Assembly (NCBI GenBank): GCA_013178295.1 | Contig: JABLWW010000001.1 | Span: 248,001 to 312,000, forward strand | Length of the DNA stretch: 64,000 nt | Direction of reading: 5' to 3' | From: Anaerolineae bacterium | Lineage (GTDB): Bacteria; Chloroflexota; Anaerolineae; Anaerolineales; Anaerolineaceae | Part shown: one piece after another, positions 17,181-25,344 of the stretch | Numbering within the stretch: position 1 is the stretch's first letter | Layout: each line of letters begins with the position of its first letter | Notes under the pieces: model-generated | The model's input: the letters and a program-made list of their open reading frames with translations, nothing else | Database searches by the model: none | What the model was told of the DNA's origin: nothing | Program-made: the position numbers and the translations under genes

Positions 17181-18173
17181 TTACGCAAAAATCAATCCAA
17201 TACCTAACATTGCAAAGAGTAAAGTAACCAGCCAGAAGCGCTGAACAACCTGGGTTTCACTCCAGCCAAGCAGTTCAAAATGATGGTGCAGCGGTGCCAT
17301 TTTGAAAAGCCGTTTTCCGTTTGTCATTTTGAAATAGGCTACTTGTAGAATTACACTCAAGGTCTCACTGAGCGGGATAATGGCAATGATGGGCAGATAT
17401 AACCACTGACCGGTCATCAGGGCGACTGTTCCCAGGGTGGCACCAAGCGCAAGTGAACCCGTATCACCCATGAACAACTCTGCGGGGTGAACGTTGAACC
17501 ATAAGAAACCAAAGATAGCACCCACCAGCGTAAAACAAAACCTGCCGACGTAGGGCTGGTCTTGGAGAAGGGCAATAATGCCAAAGGCAACGTATGCTGT
17601 GGCGGCAATTAGCCCTGCCAAGCCGTCCAGACCGTCGGTGATGTTGATGGCATTGCATGAAGCCACAATAATAAACGCCGCAATGGGGATGTACCATATC
17701 CCTAGCTTGACAAGCCCACCTACACCTGGCCAAAACATTTGCGGAACGATCAACACATCGCGCAGGACAAAGGCGATTGCAATTGCCAGAATAACCTGCA
17801 GGGCGAACTTGGTTCGTGCGCGCATTCCCAGTCCGCGGCGGGAACCGCGTATCCCTTCCCAGTCATCTATGGCGCCCAACATACCGTAGGCGATCAGGAC
17901 CACCAGCGGCAGCAGAATGGAGGGCCCGAGATATTCTATGCCAAATAATTTAGCGGCGTTGAGCAGAATGGTCAACATGGCTACTGGAAGGATGATCATC
18001 CACCCGCCCATGGTGGGGGTGCCCATCTTGACAATATGACTTTCGGGCCCTTCTACTCGGATCATTTTGCCTATTCTTAAGTGGCGCAGCAGGCGCACCA
18101 GCGGTCCGCCCCAGATCATTGCCATCATGAAGCTCAGGGTTGTTAAGGCGAGTGCCAGGGGGGTTTCTTGCAT
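17181..18173 (-). CDS. mraY: Phospho-N-acetylmuramoyl-pentapeptide-transferase MraY
   Basis: Integral membrane enzyme that transfers phospho-MurNAc-pentapeptide to undecaprenyl phosphate, making lipid I. About ten membrane helices are visible. The active-site motifs are GTPTMGGWMII (about 52-62), the aspartate-rich GAIDDWEGIRGSRRG (about 100-114), NAINITDGLDGLAG (about 174-187) and MGDTGSLALGA (about 235). MAPLHHHFELLGWSETQVV near the C-terminus is the canonical HHHFE motif. The start is 3 bases after the murF stop. Confidence 0.98.
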   Translation of the reverse strand: MQETPLALALTTLSFMMAMIWGGPLVRLLRHLRIGKMIRVEGPESHIVKMGTPTMGGWMIILPVAMLTILLNAAKLFGIEYLGPSILLPLVVLIAYGMLGAIDDWEGIRGSRRGLGMRARTKFALQVILAIAIAFVLRDVLIVPQMFWPGVGGLVKLGIWYIPIAAFIIVASCNAINITDGLDGLAGLIAATAYVAFGIIALLQDQPYVGRFCFTLVGAIFGFLWFNVHPAELFMGDTGSLALGATLGTVALMTGQWLYLPIIAIIPLSETLSVILQVAYFKMTNGKRLFKMAPLHHHFELLGWSETQVVQRFWLVTLLFAMLGIGLIFA

Positions 18174-18176
18174 GGC

Positions 18177-19589
18177 TTAAGCTTCCTCCAATGCTGCGAC
18201 GATGGGTGACATCTTCATTCCAAGTGAACCTTTCACCAACACTGTATCCCCTTTTTGCAGGCGGGGTTTCAGGAACTCAATGGCTTGTGCTACATTTTCC
18301 ATCCAGGTGACTGCTGTGGAGGATAACCCTGCTTGCTGCGCTGCATGAGCGGTTATCTTGCTGCGCTCACCAATGGCAATGAGTGCATCACAGACCTCAG
18401 CAGCGCGCAAACCAACTTTCTCGTGCCCCTCTTTTTCATAGGGGCCAAGCTCAAGCATGTCTCCGAGCACGGCAATTTTGCGCCCTTTCATGTCTGCCAA
18501 TAGATTCAGAGCAGCGATGGTTGAATCGGGGGAAGCGTTGTATGAATCATCTATGATCAGGGCGCCTCTTGCGGTTTGAATGGCAACCATGCGCAATTGA
18601 TTGCGCCCTTGTTGTATGCCCTTTGCGATTTCCTGCAAGCTCAAACCTTCGATCAGACCAACCGCGACGGCTCTTAGAATGGTGTGGACAGAGTGATGCC
18701 CGATGAGGGGAGCCCGCAGAATAAAATCTTCGCCTTTGTGGTGAAGCTTAAGGGTGATGCCTTTCAGTCCTTTGCTCTCAATTTCATCTGCCCAAAGGTC
18801 TGAGGACGGGTCAAGACCATAGAAAAAAACTCTTGCTTGCGTTTTTTCTGCCATCGCTTTTACAAGGGGATCATCGTAATTTAGGATGGCGACGCCGTCC
18901 TTGGGAAGAGCCTGAACCAATTCTGCCTTTCCTTGGGCAATGGCTTCGATAGAACCGGCCCGCTCAGCATGAACCGGGCTGATATTGGTAATTACTCCGA
19001 TTTTAGGAAGGGCGATGTCGCAGAGGAAAGCGATCTCACCTGGTACGTAGAAACCCATTTCAAGCACGGCACGTTGATGCCCTCTGCCAATACTCAGCAC
19101 ACTCAGCGGTAACCCAATTTCGTTGTTGCGGTTGCCAGGGCTTTTGATTGTGCGGTATCTCTGGCTGATGACCTCAGCGATTAATTCTTTGCTAGTGGAT
19201 TTGCCCACGCTCCCTGTGATGCCAATAACTTCCGTATTTAGTTGCCTTCTCCAGAAGCGGGCAATGGTTTGTAGCGCCTGCAGTGTATCATGTACCATGA
19301 TACAGAAGGGGATGTCGGGTAATTTGTATTCCTGCGGGGGGGTACGCTGGCGGAGGTCGAGGATGGGGAAGTTGCCTTCGGGATGGCGCTGCACCAGCGC
19401 CAGACTGGCACCGCGTCCGAATGCCTCAGCTACATGATCATGACCGTCCGTTCTCTCACCACACAGGGCGACAAACATGGCACCAGGGATGATCTGACGC
19501 GAGTCGATTTCTGCTTCGCAAATAGGCAGCGAGGCTGTTGGGGGGCGTTGTCCTGTGAGAGCCTGGAGTATGTCAGCAAGTGTGATCAT
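18177..19589 (-). CDS. murF: UDP-N-acetylmuramoyl-tripeptide--D-alanyl-D-alanine ligase MurF
   Basis: Mur ligase that adds D-Ala-D-Ala to the tripeptide precursor. The N-terminal domain has the family CEAEIDSRQIIPGAMFVAL stretch, then the ATP loop GITGSVGKST (about 121), the MurF-specific NRNNEIGLPLSVL (about 149) and the C-terminal IIDDSYNASPDST motif (about 336). ATG 19589 was preferred because AGGTG lies 6 bases before it; GTG 19598 abuts the upstream stop. The ATP loop is typical of MurF, not MurE, and no second Mur ligase of MurE type lies next to it. Confidence 0.96.
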   Translation of the reverse strand: MITLADILQALTGQRPPTASLPICEAEIDSRQIIPGAMFVALCGERTDGHDHVAEAFGRGASLALVQRHPEGNFPILDLRQRTPPQEYKLPDIPFCIMVHDTLQALQTIARFWRRQLNTEVIGITGSVGKSTSKELIAEVISQRYRTIKSPGNRNNEIGLPLSVLSIGRGHQRAVLEMGFYVPGEIAFLCDIALPKIGVITNISPVHAERAGSIEAIAQGKAELVQALPKDGVAILNYDDPLVKAMAEKTQARVFFYGLDPSSDLWADEIESKGLKGITLKLHHKGEDFILRAPLIGHHSVHTILRAVAVGLIEGLSLQEIAKGIQQGRNQLRMVAIQTARGALIIDDSYNASPDSTIAALNLLADMKGRKIAVLGDMLELGPYEKEGHEKVGLRAAEVCDALIAIGERSKITAHAAQQAGLSSTAVTWMENVAQAIEFLKPRLQKGDTVLVKGSLGMKMSPIVAALEEA

Positions 19590-19598
19590 CTCGGACAC

Positions 19599-21401
19599 CT
19601 ATTGGGTGAGCGCCAGTTGCTTTCTCTGTGCGTCGGGTGGAATATCCATTAAAACGACCAGTTTTTCGGCGATTTGCCTGAAAATGGGTGAAGCGACCAC
19701 TGAACCCCATGGGGCAGTTCTGGGCTTTTCGATCCAGATATAAATCAAAAAACGGGGGTTGTCTGTTGGACCCCAGCCGACAAAAGAGGCATTGGTTAGG
19801 TTTGTAGTGTACCCACCCTGTTGGGGAATTTCGGCGGTGCCTGTCTTGCCAGCGATGCGGTATCCTTCTACCTGTGCTTCCTGGTAGCTCTCGCCTTCCA
19901 CGGAGATGGCGAGCATTTCGGTGAGAGTACGTGCCGTTTCTGCGGATATGGGAGTTCCGATCTGTCGTGGAGAAATGTTGACTACCTGCCCATTCTGGAT
20001 ATAACGGCTCACAATGTGTGGCGCCATCATTTTACCATCATTTGCGATGGCAGAGACTGCCATGGACATAAAGATGGGCGATACCGAAAGACCCTGCCCG
20101 AATGAATTGGTTACCAGATTGACATCCGACCAGTATTCGTCGCCGGGGACAGAAAGCGGCCAGACGGCTTCGCCTGCCAGGTCAATGTTTGTCCTATGTC
20201 CAACGCCAAAAGCTTTTAGATAGCTGTAAAAACGTTGTGCGCCCAATCTTTCTGCGGCTATCCAGCTCAAGCATACGTTGAGAGAGTATTGCATACAGCC
20301 GATCATTGTCTGGGGTCCCCACGCGCCGCGATCCCAGTTGTAAATGTCGTATCCACCATAGGGGAATACGCCTGTGTCAATGAAGATTGTATCTGGGGCA
20401 ACGACACCGCTATCCAGTGCAGCAGCCATGGTGATGACTTTGAATACCGAACCTGGTTCGTATGGACTGTCAATTGCCCGATTGTAGGATTCCTTGCCCA
20501 GCACCTCATAAGCTTTCCAGTATTCGTTGGGGTCAATACGAGGTGTTACAGCCATTGCCAGAACTTCGCCAGTTTTGGGGTCCATGACAATGGCGGTGCC
20601 CGAATCGGCGAGATTTTTTTCGACCGCGTGATCCAGTATTTGCTCAACGGCTTCCTGTATCTTTCGATCGATGGTCAGGATGATATCTGTGCCGGGGGGA
20701 ATATCTGGCAAGTCTTTTGCCTTGCGAGGCTCGACAGGCATTCGTACCTCCACAGGAATACCGGTAAGCAGCTCGTCATATTGCTCTTCGACCCCAAAGT
20801 GAGCCTTGTCTTTAGGATTCTGGTAAGGGTAGAAGCCAAGCACGTTAGCTGCCAGTTTCCCTTCAGGATACTCGCGTTTCAGACTGGCTTTCCAGGTTAA
20901 ACCATCCAGACTGGGGAGCTTCTCGGTATTTTTCCTGCCTCTTTGTCTGCTGCTTGCTTCAGCCATCTGCTCGTATTTTGATTTGAGTTCATTGAGCTGA
21001 ACAATGGCATCCGCTTCAACATAATTCTTGAGCACAATGTATTCTGAACTGCCCTTGTTATACTCTGTGCTGGCAAGACCTAATACCTGTTCGTAGGGTA
21101 GCCCAAGCACATTGGAAACATCCCTGGCAATGGTTTCTTCGTTTCCATGTTTCAAATCCAGGCTGATACCAACTTCGTATATCTCTTTATTTCCGGCAAG
21201 GATATTGCCGTAGCGGTCATAAATTTTTCCGCGTTCGGGTTTGATAATTTCTGTTTTGAACATGTAGTTCTGGTCAGCCTCTGACCTTAATGCGTGTGCG
21301 TCTGCGCTGACCTGGATTCTGGCAAGGTTGTAAATGATCACAAAGCCCGCCAGACCAAAGACAAGCAAAATCAGGTAGAGACGATACTGCTGGCTTGTCA
21401 T
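19599..21401 (-). CDS. ftsI: Class B penicillin-binding protein (FtsI/PBP2-like transpeptidase)
   Basis: Division-type D,D-transpeptidase that crosslinks peptidoglycan and partners with FtsW. One N-terminal membrane anchor (about 7-27) is followed by the pedestal domain with ERGKIYDRYGNILA (about 56). The catalytic motifs are SVFK (about 317), SLN (about 372) and KTGT (about 517). ATG 21401 overlaps the ftsL stop (ATGA), which sets the start; the 600-residue length is normal. Its position between ftsL and the mur genes supports the FtsI role. Confidence 0.94.
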   Translation of the reverse strand: MTSQQYRLYLILLVFGLAGFVIIYNLARIQVSADAHALRSEADQNYMFKTEIIKPERGKIYDRYGNILAGNKEIYEVGISLDLKHGNEETIARDVSNVLGLPYEQVLGLASTEYNKGSSEYIVLKNYVEADAIVQLNELKSKYEQMAEASSRQRGRKNTEKLPSLDGLTWKASLKREYPEGKLAANVLGFYPYQNPKDKAHFGVEEQYDELLTGIPVEVRMPVEPRKAKDLPDIPPGTDIILTIDRKIQEAVEQILDHAVEKNLADSGTAIVMDPKTGEVLAMAVTPRIDPNEYWKAYEVLGKESYNRAIDSPYEPGSVFKVITMAAALDSGVVAPDTIFIDTGVFPYGGYDIYNWDRGAWGPQTMIGCMQYSLNVCLSWIAAERLGAQRFYSYLKAFGVGHRTNIDLAGEAVWPLSVPGDEYWSDVNLVTNSFGQGLSVSPIFMSMAVSAIANDGKMMAPHIVSRYIQNGQVVNISPRQIGTPISAETARTLTEMLAISVEGESYQEAQVEGYRIAGKTGTAEIPQQGGYTTNLTNASFVGWGPTDNPRFLIYIWIEKPRTAPWGSVVASPIFRQIAEKLVVLMDIPPDAQRKQLALTQ

Positions 21402-21865
21402 TGAAATACCCCCGAATTTTGCCCAAGAATCAGAATACCTTGAAACAGGTATTCCCATAATGACTGACGATAATCGGGCTTGATCAGATATTGTTTGACA
21501 TCGCTCTTTGGTGGTTTGGGCGGTATTTCAAGCTGCCGTCCCTGATAGCCTTCGATGACAATGTAGACAAATTCTTGTGGGGAAGGCGAGATAAACCCCA
21601 TCTCTTGGGCGCGCTTTTTCATTTCTGCGGAAGACAGCAGTCTTGCCTTTTGCGTGCTTAAATCTGCATTTTGACGCAGCAATTCTTCTTTGAACCAGTC
21701 AAGCTCTTTTACCTCAACACCAACCGCATAAGTGCTGGCAGAGATGCTCAAATAAAGCCCAGCGATTAATGCAAATGAGACCAGCCCTGTCAGAACAAGA
21801 CCGATCCTTTGCATCTGGACTCTCCAGGGCGCTTGTTTAAAGGCTTGGATAAAGTTTGAAGCCAT
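21398..21865 (-). CDS. ftsL: FtsL-like bitopic division protein
   Basis: A 155-residue protein with a short basic cytoplasmic tail, one membrane segment (about 20-44) and a heptad-patterned extracytoplasmic helix (ELDWFKEELLRQNADLSTQKARLLSSAE, here broken into parts), ending in a KKRAQEMGF segment like the FtsL/DivIC family. Sequence identity in this family is very low, so the call rests on topology and position: after rsmH and directly before the transpeptidase gene, overlapping it by 4 bases. The roughly 60-residue C-terminal extension beyond the coiled coil is longer than usual. Confidence 0.75.
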   Translation of the reverse strand: MASNFIQAFKQAPWRVQMQRIGLVLTGLVSFALIAGLYLSISASTYAVGVEVKELDWFKEELLRQNADLSTQKARLLSSAEMKKRAQEMGFISPSPQEFVYIVIEGYQGRQLEIPPKPPKSDVKQYLIKPDYRQSLWEYLFQGILILGQNSGVFQ

Positions 21866-21910
21866 ACGACGTCCTCGAAAGTCTTGAATTGGTTAAGAGC
21901 CGTGCAACAT

Positions 21911-22861
21911 TCATGCCATTTCCAGTTTTTCAACAATTCGTAAACGTGCGCTACGGGCACGTGGGTTGACTTGGATTTCCGTTGCTGTGGGTGTGATTGC
22001 CTGATTGGTTAGCAGTAAAATGGAAGCTTTGTGCTGGCAGGTGCATAGGGGTTGGCGGGGGGGGCAGATACAATTGCGGCTTTCCTGTTTGAAGAATTGT
22101 TTAACGATACGGTCTTCCAGCGAGTGGAAAGAAATTACCGCCAGTCTGGCTCTTGGGGCAAGCGCTTTGATTGCCTGTGGCAAAAACTGCTCAAGCGTTT
22201 CCAGTTCGTTATTCACCGCAATGCGCAATGCCTGAAATGTGCGGGTTGCCGGATGTATGTGACCGCGTTTTCCTCCTGCCGCTTTGGCAATTACCTCTGC
22301 AAGTTGTTTTGTTGTTGCAAGGGGTCTTGCTTGCACAATAGCATGGGCAATTTTGCGTGACATTTTCTCCTCTCCATATTTCCAAATCAGGTTTGCCAGT
22401 TGTTCTTCAGGAAGTGAATTGACCAATTCTGCGACTGGCTGTTTCTGATGCGGGTCAAAGCGCATGTCGAGCGGCCCATCAGCGTATATTGAGAACCCGC
22501 GTTCAGGGGTGTCGAGCTGCATAGATGAGACGCCCAGGTCAGCCACAATTCCTTCCACAGCGTTCCAGCCTAAACGCTGGAGTTGTTCGCTCAGGCAAGT
22601 ATAGGAAGCTTGAACAAGAATAACCCGCTTGTCAAAATTGGAGAGGCGCTGTTGTGCGATCTGCAAAGCGGCAGGGTCAAGGTCGAAACCTAAGAGACGA
22701 CCGTCTGGGCTACTGGCTTTCAGTATTCCCCAGGCGTGCCCTCCGGCGCCAACCGTGGCATCCACATAGCGCCCCATACTTCTGGGCTGCAACGCATATA
22801 AAACTTCATGGTAAAGTACTGGCTGATGAAGTTGCCGCTGCTGGTTATTTGGCAGCGACAT
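21911..22861 (-). CDS. rsmH: 16S rRNA (cytosine(1402)-N(4))-methyltransferase RsmH
   Basis: SAM-dependent methyltransferase (formerly MraW) that modifies C1402 in the ribosomal P site. It begins HQPVLYHEVLYAL (about 12-24), has the SAM loop DATVGAGGHAWGIL (about 34-47), the internal ADLGVSSMQLDTPERGFS motif (about 108-125), and the RKIAHAIV and ISFHSLEDRIVKQFF motifs diagnostic for RsmH. A GAGG ribosome-binding site precedes the ATG. It directly follows mraZ by 2 bases, as in most dcw clusters. Confidence 0.98.
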   Translation of the reverse strand: MSLPNNQQRQLHQPVLYHEVLYALQPRSMGRYVDATVGAGGHAWGILKASSPDGRLLGFDLDPAALQIAQQRLSNFDKRVILVQASYTCLSEQLQRLGWNAVEGIVADLGVSSMQLDTPERGFSIYADGPLDMRFDPHQKQPVAELVNSLPEEQLANLIWKYGEEKMSRKIAHAIVQARPLATTKQLAEVIAKAAGGKRGHIHPATRTFQALRIAVNNELETLEQFLPQAIKALAPRARLAVISFHSLEDRIVKQFFKQESRNCICPPRQPLCTCQHKASILLLTNQAITPTATEIQVNPRARSARLRIVEKLEMA

Positions 22862-22863
22862 CT

Positions 22864-23301
22864 TTACCTCAAGGAGAGGTCAATTGCAGCAAAATGCTGG
22901 CTATTGGCTTCGCTGTTATCGGATTTCTCTGTGTATTCAAGCCAGAGGGCTTTTGACCAGATTTCGAAGTGTCTTCCCATCCCGACAATTACCGCAGTAT
23001 CTTCAAGTTGCACCGCCTGCCGCAGGTGGATGGGGATGAGAATGCGCCCGCTTTTGTCAAAGTCCAGACGGTCAGCATTGGAGAATAGCAGGCGGCGCAA
23101 CTGCCGGGCAACCGGGTCTGTCATGCTGTATTGGTTGATACTCTGGTATATCTGGTCAAAATCGGAGGAGGTCAACACCATAAGGTTTTTGTCAAAGCCC
23201 TGTGTGATGTAGGCACCTCCCTGAAGCAGGGAACGATACCGTACTGGGATAATCAGACGTCCTTTGTCATCAAGTGTGTGTTCGTATCGTCCCAAGAACA
23301 T
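22864..23301 (-). CDS. mraZ: Transcriptional regulator MraZ
   Basis: AbrB-fold (double SpoVT-like) DNA-binding protein that represses its own dcw operon. Two repeats are visible: FLGRYEHTLDDKGRLIIPVRYR (about 2-23, written here in part as the first DDKGR motif) and SNADRLDFDKSGRILIPIHLR with the second DKSGR motif (about 73-93). ATG 23301 gives a family-typical 145 residues; the longer TTG frame would extend into the leader hairpin. It is the first gene of the operon, and putative binding sites for its product lie just upstream. Confidence 0.96.
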   Translation of the reverse strand: MFLGRYEHTLDDKGRLIIPVRYRSLLQGGAYITQGFDKNLMVLTSSDFDQIYQSINQYSMTDPVARQLRRLLFSNADRLDFDKSGRILIPIHLRQAVQLEDTAVIVGMGRHFEIWSKALWLEYTEKSDNSEANSQHFAAIDLSLR

Positions 23302-23325
23302 AAGTTCTACCTGCCATATAACTGC

Positions 23326-23349
23326 GGAACGCCGGCATCCCGGCGCTCC
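23326..23349 (-). other. GC-rich hairpin in the mraZ leader
   Basis: Ten-base-pair stem (23326-23335 with 23340-23349, one G-U pair in RNA) closed by a 4-base loop, 24 bases before the mraZ ATG. No T-run follows on the minus strand, so it is not an intrinsic terminator; it may protect or regulate the leader. Confidence 0.6.
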
Positions 23350-23380
23350 AATCAAAATAAGACCTGCTATTTGTTAATCA

Positions 23381-23414
23381 ACCACTTTTTCCCACTTTAT
23401 ACCATTTTCTACCA
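23381..23414 (-). promoter_or_regulatory. Putative MraZ operator: four TGGK boxes at 10-base spacing
   Basis: Read on the minus strand, TGGT, TGGT, TGGG and TGGT begin at 23414, 23404, 23394 and 23384, an exact 10-base period. In E. coli, MraZ is known to bind three TGGG-type direct repeats separated so as to repeat every 10 bases upstream of mraZ. Here the boxes start right after the -10 element and cover the predicted transcription start, a good position for repression. Confidence 0.8.
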
Positions 23415-23415
23415 C

Positions 23416-23444
23416 ATTATAGCCATTATTTGCACAAAATGCAA
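23416..23444 (-). promoter_or_regulatory. dcw operon promoter (Pmra)
   Basis: Minus-strand TTGCAT (23439-23444), 17-base spacer, consensus TATAAT (23416-23421). Transcription would start near 23409, giving a leader of about 108 bases before mraZ. From 23445 to the EamA gene at 23675 I see only AT-rich DNA and no further clear element. Confidence 0.8.
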
Positions 23445-23674
23445 GTGTTAATCTACTAAAATGGGAGAAGCCATATATAGGGATTTTTGCCCCTGTTGTG
23501 TTTTCTGACATCTATATATTGGGGTGGTCTTTTGCTGTTTACTTCTGATGTGACTCTGATGGACTGAACAGGAAAAAAGATGATGAAACTTACTCCGCTC
23601 TCTGTAAGGTTTTTCCTTTGAATTGTGTGGCAAATGTGGTAAAAGAGGGCAAAATTCAATTTTCAGGATAAGAA

Positions 23675-24100
23675 ATGAAACCACAATTGTTTGCTTTGAT
23701 GACTGCGATTGCTTGGGGGGTGGGGGGCTATTTTGAAAAGAAGGGTTTGCATCTGGGGCATCTTTCCCCTACAATGGGAATTACCATCCGCACAGCTGTC
23801 GCGCTGCTTATTCTTGGTGCAGCCAGTTTTCCCCAATGGCAGACGGTTTCTGCTGCTGGAACAAAGGCGCTGTTGTATATGGTGATTGGCGGGGGAATTG
23901 TTGCAGGCGCGGTGGGGATGTTGTGTTTCTACACAGCGATTAAGGGCGCGCCGCTTGGGCGGGTGATGCCCATCGCTTTTACCTCACCGTTGTTTGGGGC
24001 TTTGATGGGAATTTTGTTTGGCGGGGAGCCGCTTACGGTAAAGACGGTTCTGGGAATGTTGATGACGGTGGGGGGGATTATTCTTCTGACGGTTGGTTAG
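23675..24100 (+). CDS. EamA/DMT-family small membrane transporter
   Basis: A 141-residue hydrophobic protein with four or five membrane segments and a single EamA domain. It begins LFALMTAIAWGVGGYFEKKGLHLG, a typical EamA first helix in which W-G and the EKKGL turn are conserved, and ends with SPLFGALMGILFGGEPLTVKT, the family's last two helices. Single-domain EamA proteins act as dimers and export or import small metabolites; the substrate cannot be read from the sequence. A GGAT site precedes the ATG. It stands alone and converges on the histidine kinase gene. Confidence 0.85.
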   Translation: MKPQLFALMTAIAWGVGGYFEKKGLHLGHLSPTMGITIRTAVALLILGAASFPQWQTVSAAGTKALLYMVIGGGIVAGAVGMLCFYTAIKGAPLGRVMPIAFTSPLFGALMGILFGGEPLTVKTVLGMLMTVGGIILLTVG

Positions 24101-24162
24101 AGAGGGAATAGAGGGTTAGATATCCTGGCAGGATACGAGTATCAACGCGCAGCCTATCAGCT

Positions 24163-25332
24163 TCAGTCTGGTTTGAGCGTTACTGTGAAAGTGCTGCCAT
24201 GTCCCACGACGCTTTGTACGCTGATTGTCCCGTGGTGTTGTTCAATAACCTGCTGTGCGATGGATAGCCCCAGTCCTGCGCCGCGGAATACCTGGTCGCC
24301 AATTTTATCTACATGAAAGAAGCGGTCGAATATCTTGGGTAGAATTTCTGGTGCGATGCCTGTGCCGCGGTCGATGATTTTAATCAACAGACGGTCATTT
24401 TCAAAACTGACCTGCACATCAACCTCGCTGCCGCAGGGGCTGAACTTGACGGCGTTGTTGAGGATTGCACAAAAGGCGCGTTCGAGACTTTGCGCATCAG
24501 CCTGACACATGGGCAGATTGGGTGCGATGTTAAGCCGTATACCGACCTGGTTACGTTCGGCGTAAGCGTGTTCACTTTCTACCGCAGCAAGAACGACTGC
24601 GCCGATATCCGTCGGCTGGAATTCAGGCAGTATCAGGTCCATCTCCTGTAGAAAAAGGATATTGTTCGTGGTAGAAACAATATCCTGCAGGTTGCGGCTG
24701 ATGATTTCCAAAGCCATGTTGAGACTTTCTCCGCTGAGCTTGCCAGATTGAATCATTTTCAGGAAGCCAGTGGCAGCCTGTAATGGGGTACGTAATTCGT
24801 GGGCGATGGTGGCGAGAAATTCGCTGCGCGCCTTTTCGATTTCCTGGAGCTGATCGTAAGCGTTTTTGAGTTGCTCGGCTTTTTTGCGCAAATCGGCAAT
24901 TGCCATCTCATTATTTTCTGCAAGCCGTTGACTTACTTCGCGCACCATCGCCAGCGACATACCGCTGCTACGTTGCAGCATTTCGGTGAAAACCTCTTTG
25001 CTGATTTCCAGAACTGTTGTTGGCTGGTTGGTGGTGATGGTGGCGGAACGGGGGGCTTCGTGGATAATGGACATTTCGCCAAAAAAGTCGCCCGGTTTCA
25101 GGTTTTTGAGAAAACGCACCTCGTTTTCATTGATCAGCTTTGTAACACCCACCTCCCCTTCGAGGATCACGTAAAAAGAACTTTCGATGGCACCTTCTTT
25201 GCAGATGACAGTATCGGCTGGGATTTGCCGTATAGATCCTCTGATTGCCATTTCCCGCGCTTCGTCGGGGCGCATCCCCGGAAATGCTTTTTGTAAGATG
25301 TTTACCGTAGCCTCGCGTGTGATGGTTGCCAT
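24163..25332 (-). CDS. Cyclic-nucleotide-binding-domain sensor histidine kinase
   Basis: A 389-residue soluble kinase. Residues about 10-130 form a cNMP-binding (Crp-like) domain with SFYVILEGEVGVTKL and LKPGDFFGEMSIIHEAPRSAT, including the phosphate-cassette GEMS and the Arg. A short coiled linker follows, then HisKA with EFLATIAHELRTP (phospho-acceptor His near 177) and HATPase with NNAVKFSP (N box), DRGTGIAPE (G1) and GAGLGLSIAQQ (G2). No membrane segment is seen and no response regulator gene is adjacent, so the partner is unknown. The domain pairing suggests sensing of a small ligand or a degenerate allosteric site. Confidence 0.9.
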   Translation of the reverse strand: MATITREATVNILQKAFPGMRPDEAREMAIRGSIRQIPADTVICKEGAIESSFYVILEGEVGVTKLINENEVRFLKNLKPGDFFGEMSIIHEAPRSATITTNQPTTVLEISKEVFTEMLQRSSGMSLAMVREVSQRLAENNEMAIADLRKKAEQLKNAYDQLQEIEKARSEFLATIAHELRTPLQAATGFLKMIQSGKLSGESLNMALEIISRNLQDIVSTTNNILFLQEMDLILPEFQPTDIGAVVLAAVESEHAYAERNQVGIRLNIAPNLPMCQADAQSLERAFCAILNNAVKFSPCGSEVDVQVSFENDRLLIKIIDRGTGIAPEILPKIFDRFFHVDKIGDQVFRGAGLGLSIAQQVIEQHHGTISVQSVVGHGSTFTVTLKPD

Positions 25333-25344
25333 ACCAGGCTGATC

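Noticed and set aside
23302-23355. Longer mraZ starting at TTG 23355
   Set aside because: It would add 18 residues not found in MraZ and would read through the leader hairpin; ATG 23301 gives the family length.
24121-24135. Small inverted repeat between the EamA and histidine kinase genes as a terminator
   Set aside because: Six-base stem with a three-base loop and no T-run on either strand; too weak.
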